Shown in pieces: positions 5,355 through 10,017 of a stretch of 10,017 nucleotides of DNA. Numbering within the stretch: position 1 is the first letter of the stretch; each line of letters opens with the position of its first letter. The stretch is from NCBI GenBank assembly GCA_002381765.1, contig DFXX01000095.1:1-10017 (forward strand). Reading direction: 5' to 3'. The translations under genes and the position numbers were made by a program. This DNA comes from Bacteriovoracaceae bacterium UBA4097 (lineage in GTDB: Bacteria > Bdellovibrionota > Bacteriovoracia > Bacteriovoracales > Bacteriovoracaceae). The notes beneath the pieces are model-generated. The model was not told where the DNA came from, made no database searches, and saw only the letters and a list, made by a program, of their open reading frames with translations.

Positions 5355-7299
5355 TAAAGTTTCCTTTGTTGTGGTACTTGAAATCTACGAAGCGTTTAAT
5401 GACGTTTTGAAAATCAAAAAAAGGTCCGTAAATTTGCATAAATTTGGTTAATTCAACTTTTTCAGATGGTTCAGTATTGAAAAGTACGTATTCAAGATCC
5501 GTTGGATAGTAACGAAGGATTTTTCTATTATTCTCTGATTTTAAGTAAAACTCTGAATAAAAGCCCTTCATGGATTTAACAGAGCTAATTCTTTCATGAT
5601 CAAAATCGGTAAGACCTGGAAGACCTTCTGTATTTTGAGAAAAAAGAAATTTGTAATAGGAGAGGTCTGCAATTACCCGTCCCAGCTCAGTCGATGTGAA
5701 ATCAGATAACCCCTGAGATATAGCTATCGCCGAAGCGTTCTCTTTACGAAAAGTTCGGAAGCTCTCTTCAATGTAGCCTGCATTTTTCCGTAAGAAGCTC
5801 CAGACTTCATCAAAAACAAAAATCTTCTTCCCATCAATGCGCTTAAAGTACTCAATGAGATAGATAATCAAGGGAGCTTTAATCTTATCGGGAAAATCAG
5901 TAGTATTCACATATGTCAGATTCGTGATTTTAACATCTTCATTTGTGAAGAAGTCCCAAAGTTCACTAAAGTAGAGGGAGATATCGGGAATTTCCTGTTC
6001 GAGAACTCCAATTAATTCACGAAAGGACCTAATACTTGGAAGAGAGTCATGAATAACCTTGAAAATCTTTCCTTCAAGTTTAGCCGAAAGCTCCTTCTCA
6101 GGAATAACCGATATAACGAATTCTTTAAGATACTTCGAATCCCTAAACTGAAGTGGGTTAAACTTCTGAGAAAAAATATTGGCCTTATGAAAACGAGCTA
6201 GTTTATCGAAAGAATTTCCTAAATCAAGAATGACAGCTTTCGCTCCCCTAGCAATTTCTTCACTGACAACTTTTTGCGCCCCCATCGATTTGCCAACACC
6301 AGACACTCCAGTAAAGAGTGCATTGAAATTCAAAGACTCTGGATTGAAAAGAGTGAAGTCTACAAGGTTTCCAGATTGGGCAGTAAACTCATAGCCCTTA
6401 GACATGAGGTAGTCTTTTTTCAATGGAACAAGGTCAATTAGGTATGATGTGGGACAATTGTGACTACGCTTGAAAGTAGGTTTCATACCAAAAAGGACAC
6501 TAGGAAAGAGTTCAGTCAGTCCTACAGTCTCTATAAGAACAACAATATCCTTTTGCTTTAGCTGAGAAAAAATCTTTTGAGTTTTGGTGTTAAGCTCATC
6601 GAGATCTGTTGCTCTCAAAAGGACCCATCCTTCGGCTTCAAACATCACCTCTTCGCCCACCATCATGGCCTCAGACATATTTTCAGCTTCAACATAGGAT
6701 GCTTCCGAGTCCAGGTTCCTCATGGTCTTATAGAGATTGGCGTGGTGCAACTTCCTTTGAGTATTAATACGTCTTTTGGCCACGTCTGGTTGAATCTTTC
6801 TGAATGTAATCATTAGATCACCAAAGTTTTGAAGCTCAAAAGGATCTAGACGCTTTGGCATTTCATAGAGATTCAGCATTCTGAAGTAAGTGGAATTAAA
6901 ATGTACGAAGTCTTCTCTAACGATGACATCAGAATAAAAGTCCTCTGCATTCAAAAGTTGAGTAAAAGCATCCCCTGATTCAATCAGTTCACAAAGTGGT
7001 AAATTTAGAGATTGGTTTGAAGTATTAAGAAATATCCTATCTCCTAAGGCGTAAAACTTGTACCAATGAGACTCTACTTCCTTGCTCCCTAGAAATTTTT
7101 GAATTCCCGAGATTACTCTCTCCTCAGGCACGGGGAGCTGGTTCAGTGCAGAAGAGAGCATTAGTCGCCAAGAAGAAAATTCCTCGGGGGACATTTGTTC
7201 ACAGTCTTGAGGAAAGACTTCAAAGATCACAGACTTTCTTCCTTTAAAATCTGTAATACTTCCACAGTTCACTTCTTTATAGATACGTTCTAAGCTCAT
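5347..7299 (-). CDS. virB4: VirB4/TraC-family secretion ATPase
   Basis: The 650-residue ATPase that powers pilus assembly and substrate transfer from the cytoplasmic face of the inner membrane. The C-terminal RecA-like domain is clear. Walker A GVSGVGKS is at 331-338, ILDLGNSF (the strand-2 motif) at 357-364, and Walker B IFVFDE with D497/E498. An arginine-rich helix (R515, R518, K519) follows, then the AIAISQGLSDF sensor motif near 524-534. The N-terminal half (1-300), which in this family docks on VirB3/VirB6 and the core, is divergent. At 650 residues it is shorter than VirB4 (around 790) or F TraC (around 875), with the loss probably in the N-terminal half. The start is ATG at 7299, overlapping the VirB3-like stop by 4 nt (ATGA). 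The 3' end overlaps the VirB5-like gene by 8 nt. This is the most secure call in the window. Confidence 0.93.
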   Translation of the reverse strand: MSLERIYKEVNCGSITDFKGRKSVIFEVFPQDCEQMSPEEFSSWRLMLSSALNQLPVPEERVISGIQKFLGSKEVESHWYKFYALGDRIFLNTSNQSLNLPLCELIESGDAFTQLLNAEDFYSDVIVREDFVHFNSTYFRMLNLYEMPKRLDPFELQNFGDLMITFRKIQPDVAKRRINTQRKLHHANLYKTMRNLDSEASYVEAENMSEAMMVGEEVMFEAEGWVLLRATDLDELNTKTQKIFSQLKQKDIVVLIETVGLTELFPSVLFGMKPTFKRSHNCPTSYLIDLVPLKKDYLMSKGYEFTAQSGNLVDFTLFNPESLNFNALFTGVSGVGKSMGAQKVVSEEIARGAKAVILDLGNSFDKLARFHKANIFSQKFNPLQFRDSKYLKEFVISVIPEKELSAKLEGKIFKVIHDSLPSIRSFRELIGVLEQEIPDISLYFSELWDFFTNEDVKITNLTYVNTTDFPDKIKAPLIIYLIEYFKRIDGKKIFVFDEVWSFLRKNAGYIEESFRTFRKENASAIAISQGLSDFTSTELGRVIADLSYYKFLFSQNTEGLPGLTDFDHERISSVKSMKGFYSEFYLKSENNRKILRYYPTDLEYVLFNTEPSEKVELTKFMQIYGPFFDFQNVIKRFVDFKYHNKGNFNA

Positions 7300-7568
7300 G
7301 ATATCTTCTTCTTACTATTTGTAATTTCTAAGTAGAGAGACAATCTTTCTTTTTTACTTGTATAAAATTCTAAATGTCTTCTAGGAAATAGCTTTCTCAT
7401 AATCACTAAAAAACAATAGATACTAGCAATAGAGATAAGTATTACTTCCTGGGAGACATTGAAAATTGAACCCACAAACATGAAAGAAGTGAGTTTAAAA
7501 ATGTCTGAAAGACTTATTCCCCAAATTAAAGGCTCTCTTTTAAGAAAAGCTGGATAACGTGCCATCAT
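7296..7568 (-). CDS. virB3: VirB3/TraL-like small inner-membrane protein
   Basis: About 90 residues. The N-terminus MARYPAFLKREPLIWGISLSD fits the VirB3/TraL signature: a short positively charged lead with a Pro, then a Pro-hydrophobic-Gly turn into the membrane. Two adjacent hydrophobic spans follow (about 25-37 and 42-57). The tail is basic and cytoplasmic (MRKLFPRRHLEFY and beyond). VirB3 helps position VirB4 and the pilin at the inner membrane, and here it lies exactly between the pilin and VirB4 genes. The start is ambiguous among GTG 7571, ATG 7568 and ATG 7565. I prefer ATG 7568, which overlaps the pilin stop as ATGA/TGATG with GGGG just upstream. The 3' end overlaps VirB4 by 4 nt. Confidence 0.8.
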   Translation of the reverse strand: MMARYPAFLKREPLIWGISLSDIFKLTSFMFVGSIFNVSQEVILISIASIYCFLVIMRKLFPRRHLEFYTSKKERLSLYLEITNSKKKIS

Positions 7569-7855
7569 CACCCCACAATGTTCTTAAGCCAATTAAAGGC
7601 TGATGTTCCACCTAAAGTTACAAGTGCCCCCATGAGTGTCATCCCCATAAGTTGAGATCCACGTGGATTTCCAACCACCATAAAAATACCGGAGATTGCA
7701 AAGCCAATAGGAACTAAAGCAAGGGCCAATTTATTTGTTCGATTGCTTAGGTTTGTAGCAATTGATTCTAGGTCACGAGCAATAACTGGATGACTCATGA
7801 ATAGATACAGAACTAGAGTTGAAAGATAATGAAAGCTTTTCGAAATTCTCTTCAT
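7568..7855 (-). CDS. virB2: VirB2/TrbC-like pilin precursor
   Basis: A 95-residue prepilin. A long basic leader (MKRISKSFHY, then hydrophobic STLVLYLFMS) ends in PVIA at 23-26, a good signal peptidase I site. The mature protein of about 69 residues has two membrane helices, about 43-62 (ALALVPIGFAISGIFMVVG) and 68-87 (QLMGMTLMGALVTLGGTSAF), joined by a short basic GNPRGS loop. This is the standard VirB2/TrbC/TraA pilin layout, and the size is normal for mature VirB2. The protein would be stored in the inner membrane and assembled into the conjugative pilus. The start is ATG at 7855 with AAGGAG 5 nt upstream, 9 nt after the large lipoprotein's stop codon. VirB3-like and VirB4 genes follow with overlapping ends. 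Confidence 0.85.
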   Translation of the reverse strand: MKRISKSFHYLSTLVLYLFMSHPVIARDLESIATNLSNRTNKLALALVPIGFAISGIFMVVGNPRGSQLMGMTLMGALVTLGGTSAFNWLKNIVG

Positions 7856-7860
7856 AAAGG

Positions 7861-7866
7861 CTCCTT
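7861..7866 (-). promoter_or_regulatory. Ribosome binding site of the pilin gene
   Basis: AAGGAG on the minus strand, 5 nt before ATG at 7855, sharing bases with the stop codon of the upstream lipoprotein gene. It fits strong translation of the pilin, a protein needed in high copy. Confidence 0.65.
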
Positions 7867-9745
7867 AATTATGAAAATTATTGATTTTACTGGTGAACCT
7901 AATGTCATAAGTGTCAATAAAGACGCGGTCATCAGAAAGCTTTAAGACGTTCCAGTTAAACCAACGTCCCCACTTATCAATATCTTTTGATCTTTTAGAA
8001 ACGGGCCACTTCATATTGTAGGCCATCGCTGCGGTCAGCTCCCAGCATGTGTAATCCTGCTTGCCGGAATATGAAACAAGGTTAATCCCGTCCCATGTTT
8101 TCTCAACATAAGTTACTAGTTTTAATGCTAAAACATTGTCATCATATTCAAAGATTTGCTTAATCTTCCCAATGTCACTAATTACAAGATGGAGGAGACC
8201 ATCTTTCCAACTTGCAATAACTTTCTTTTCTTCTACTAATTGTTTCAAAGGAAACTCGTCCTGATTAATCATCAAAGAGATTTGTCCGAGTTCTTCAGTA
8301 AAATCTTTTTTAAACTCGAAGACCTCAGGCTGATTCCGCTTTGAGAAAACATTCATTCTAAGATGACATGAATAGGCCCTCGAACTACAATTCTGACCGC
8401 AGCTACCGCCACCAGAAGAGGGCTTGTCCTCTAGGCGGGTTAGCTTGTCTCCTGATTTAGTTCCTGGACCTAGAAGTAGATCGACCTTAGAGTTTGGAGA
8501 GATATATCCTAAAGGATATATTCGATAATCATCTTCACCTGAAGCATGCAACTTAATGGCGGCTTGCTTCTCTTTAGTTTGTGTGGCCAGTTCTTTTCCT
8601 GTCACGTAAGTAACAGCAAAGCTTTCACCTTCCTTGAATTCATAATCAAGATAAGAGCGATTAATTTGATCAGTAAGAATGAACCATTTCCCCTTTTTAT
8701 CCAGATCCTTAACTTCATCCAAATAAACATAATCAGGGAGATTGTTTTCAAATTGCAGTAGCTTTTTTAAATTATTATCCTCAAGAGCGAAATTACCCTC
8801 AAATACGTTTCTGAGAAGATCATTGAAACGTCTCTGTCCCTTAAATGGAGCAATAAAATGGTTTTTTATGGCCAAAGGATGACTAACGACCACTTGTACA
8901 GTCTTCTCTTTCACAGTATTCATGAGTTCAGAATATTTAATGCCCAATTCAGGGATCTCAAAATCCTTCACCTCGGAGATGATAAATTCACCTTTTTTGA
9001 AAAGATTATCCTCGATAATGCTTAATGGTATCTCTTGTAGTTCCACTTTGAAGGTCTCAACGACATCAGAAAGAAAGGTTCTTTCAACTTTCTTCGTAGC
9101 AATCAATTCAAAAGTTTCTTTTTCATAGTTATAGTAATAGAAGTTTAATTCAAGATTCTTGATCGATTTATAGATAGAGCTGGGTTCAAGCTTAACAGTA
9201 CTTTCTAGTTCAACATTAACTGATCCGACATTCCCATTCTGAAAGTATTGATCAAGAGAAAGAATTTCACGGCTCATGAACTTGAAATCTACCTCTGGAT
9301 ACTTAATCCAGGTGAGATCTGTTGCTTTGATTTCACCCATAACATGGGTAGAATACTTACCGACTCTAGCCGATTCTTCAAAAGCCCTTTCTCGTACAAA
9401 AATCTCTCCTACCCGATATTGGAAATTAGGGTCGCGTCTACCTGTCTTGCTATCAATTGAGGTCACCCATCCATCATTTGGACGTCCTGGAGGATGGATT
9501 TTAAGAAAAATTTCAAAGTCTTGAATGAATCGAGTTCTTAGTTCAGGAACATTTGCAACTAAGGGATTTAAACCTCGCTCTTTTTCTTCTAAGTCATTGA
9601 TTCGATCACCATCCGTATCCATTTTTGCTAAGTCTTCAGGTTTGATTTCTTCATACTTAGAAACTTCTTGATTCTCTTTCTTCTCTGGACTTTTAAAAGA
9701 ACAAGCAGCGGGTATAAGTAAGGCTGCTATTAATATATAGTTCAC
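7865..9745 (-). CDS. Large lipoprotein with Asp-rich calcium-binding-type repeat, unknown role in the T4SS operon
   Basis: A 626-residue predicted lipoprotein that I do not recognise as a named family. Residues 1-14 are a signal ending in the lipobox IPAAC, with C15 acylated. A short charged linker leads to one thrombospondin-type-3-like loop at 43-54 (DTDGDRINDLEE), a calcium-binding pattern often found before adhesive or peptidoglycan-linked domains. The middle (about 70-440) is acidic and beta-rich with no motif I can name. Near 445-460 a GGG linker leads into a cysteine cluster (C449, C453, C460). The C-terminal part (about 460-626) is Trp/Tyr-rich and contains C567. The start is GTG at 9745, chosen because AGGAGG lies 4 nt upstream and it gives an intact lipobox. 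The gene lies between the small barrel gene and the pilin gene with 8-9 nt gaps, so it is probably part of the apparatus. A surface adhesin, a mating-pair stabiliser or an outer-membrane accessory are all possible. Confidence 0.75.
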   Translation of the reverse strand: MNYILIAALLIPAACSFKSPEKKENQEVSKYEEIKPEDLAKMDTDGDRINDLEEKERGLNPLVANVPELRTRFIQDFEIFLKIHPPGRPNDGWVTSIDSKTGRRDPNFQYRVGEIFVRERAFEESARVGKYSTHVMGEIKATDLTWIKYPEVDFKFMSREILSLDQYFQNGNVGSVNVELESTVKLEPSSIYKSIKNLELNFYYYNYEKETFELIATKKVERTFLSDVVETFKVELQEIPLSIIEDNLFKKGEFIISEVKDFEIPELGIKYSELMNTVKEKTVQVVVSHPLAIKNHFIAPFKGQRRFNDLLRNVFEGNFALEDNNLKKLLQFENNLPDYVYLDEVKDLDKKGKWFILTDQINRSYLDYEFKEGESFAVTYVTGKELATQTKEKQAAIKLHASGEDDYRIYPLGYISPNSKVDLLLGPGTKSGDKLTRLEDKPSSGGGSCGQNCSSRAYSCHLRMNVFSKRNQPEVFEFKKDFTEELGQISLMINQDEFPLKQLVEEKKVIASWKDGLLHLVISDIGKIKQIFEYDDNVLALKLVTYVEKTWDGINLVSYSGKQDYTCWELTAAMAYNMKWPVSKRSKDIDKWGRWFNWNVLKLSDDRVFIDTYDIRFTSKINNFHN

Positions 9746-9749
9746 GAAA

Positions 9750-9755
9750 CCTCCT
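9750..9755 (-). promoter_or_regulatory. Ribosome binding site fixing the GTG start of the large lipoprotein
   Basis: AGGAGG on the minus strand, 4 nt before GTG at 9745, overlapping the TAG stop (9754-9756) of the preceding small gene. It supports the GTG start and tight translational coupling. Confidence 0.65.
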
Positions 9756-9924
9756 AAACTCTATTAATGTCGTCTATTGATTGAATTGGGAAAGTCAAAA
9801 TAATCCCAAGATTTCCCACGGTAGAGATATAACCTTTATGGCAATCCATTAGGATTCCCTCGTAGGCATTACCGTCTTTAGTAAAGACTTTTATCTCGCT
9901 ACCAATTTTATATTCTTGATTCAT
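9754..9924 (-). CDS. Small Sm/SH3-like barrel protein (56 aa), function unknown
   Basis: A 56-residue protein that looks like a single small beta barrel. After KIGSEI comes a strand, then KDGNAYEGILMDCHKGYISTV and a final strand with IQSIDDI. The pattern 'G-x-x-V-x-x-x-D-G-x-x-Y-x-G-x-L ... V ... I-x-x-I' resembles Sm/LSm (Hfq-like), KOW or SH3-type barrels. It has no signal peptide or membrane helix, so it should be cytoplasmic. The start is the ATG at 9924, preceded by AGGAGG with a short 3-nt spacer. An in-frame ATG ten codons upstream (9954) would overlap the preceding gene and has no ribosome site. The upstream stop lies 7 nt before the start, and the lipoprotein gene starts 8 nt downstream. 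It could bind RNA and regulate the operon or be a structural adaptor; neither is shown. Confidence 0.65.
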   Translation of the reverse strand: MNQEYKIGSEIKVFTKDGNAYEGILMDCHKGYISTVGNLGIILTFPIQSIDDINRV

Positions 9925-9927
9925 AGT

Positions 9928-9933
9928 CCTCCT
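9928..9933 (-). promoter_or_regulatory. Ribosome binding site deciding the start of the small barrel gene
   Basis: AGGAGG on the minus strand, 3 nt before ATG at 9924, sharing the last two bases of the upstream TAG stop. The spacing is shorter than usual, but it is the only good site nearby, and it argues against starting at 9954. Confidence 0.6.
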
Positions 9934-10017
9934 AAAACTTCCTAAGCATTGCAATCATAGCTTTCCGTGAATTCACTTCTACTAGGTTCGTGATCTCTTC
10001 ATGTCGAGATGGCTTCG
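9932..10017 (-). CDS. 3' end of an unidentified upstream gene (partial)
   Basis: One minus-strand frame stays open from the right edge to a TAG at 9932-9934, giving the last 27 residues of a protein that ends KAMIAMLRKF. The other two minus-strand frames are closed by stops in this stretch. The stop sits 7 nt before the small barrel gene's ATG and shares its ribosome site, the same tight spacing seen at every other junction here. It is therefore probably another operon member. The visible tail is charged and helical and too short to identify. Confidence 0.55.
   Translation of the reverse strand, partial: KPSRHEEITNLVEVNSRKAMIAMLRKF

Noticed and set aside
7856..7864. Internal promoter or terminator before the pilin gene
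   Set aside because: Only 9 nt separate the genes and they carry the ribosome site; I see no hairpin with a T-run or promoter pair.
8546..9524. Several plus-strand frames antisense to the large lipoprotein gene
   Set aside because: They are short, mutually overlapping and without ribosome sites; the minus-strand frame of 626 codons with a lipobox explains the region.
9754..9954. Longer 66-residue version of the small barrel protein starting at ATG 9954
   Set aside because: The extra ten residues have no ribosome site and overlap the 3' end of the upstream gene; the ATG at 9924 has AGGAGG in front.

Overview
The whole window reads as one minus-strand operon encoding a VirB/VirD4-type (P-type-like) type IV secretion or conjugation apparatus. 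Thirteen coding regions run right to left with almost no intergenic DNA: gaps are at most 9 nt and most junctions are 1-23 nt overlaps. Both ends of the operon lie outside the window. Signal peptides, lipoboxes, outer-membrane-complex homologues and strong AGGAGG-type ribosome binding sites point to a Gram-negative bacterium with AT-rich DNA. Divergent, shortened VirB proteins and lipoprotein-rich content would fit Bdellovibrionota or a related deltaproteobacterial-like lineage, but this placement is a low-confidence guess. The sequence does not show whether the locus is chromosomal, on an ICE or on a plasmid. No relaxase, integrase, origin of transfer or tRNA is visible.

Layout in transcription order (right to left). 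First comes the 3' end of an unidentified gene (10017-9932), then a 56-residue protein resembling an Sm/SH3-like small beta barrel (9924-9754). A 626-residue lipoprotein with a calcium-binding-type Asp repeat follows (9745-7865). The conserved VirB block is next: VirB2-like pilin (7855-7568), VirB3/TraL-like (7568-7296), VirB4 ATPase (7299-5347), VirB5/TrbJ-like (5354-4629), VirB6/TrbL-like polytopic protein (4632-3118), VirB8/TraE-like (3140-2682), VirB9/TraK-like (2682-2215) and VirB10/TraB-like (2213-1428). The last two are a glycine-zipper lipoprotein (1431-940) and a VirD4/TraD-type coupling ATPase that starts at TTG 947 and runs off the left edge.

How they would work together (family knowledge plus inference): VirB4 and the coupling protein are the cytoplasmic motors. 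VirB3, VirB6 and VirB8 form the inner-membrane platform. VirB2 and VirB5 make the pilus and its tip. VirB9, VirB10 and probably the glycine-zipper lipoprotein form the outer-membrane core complex.

The parts list keeps the B2-B3-B4-B5-B6-B8-B9-B10-D4 order, but several parts are reduced. VirB4 has 650 residues, VirB8 152 and VirB9 155 (apparently only the N-terminal beta domain). VirB10 has a signal peptide where an inner-membrane anchor is expected. The coupling protein shows no N-terminal membrane segments. VirB11, VirB1 and a classical VirB7 are absent from the window. The large lipoprotein just upstream of the pilin gene and the small barrel protein are the least explained parts. I found no promoter, terminator, IS element, CRISPR or RNA gene.
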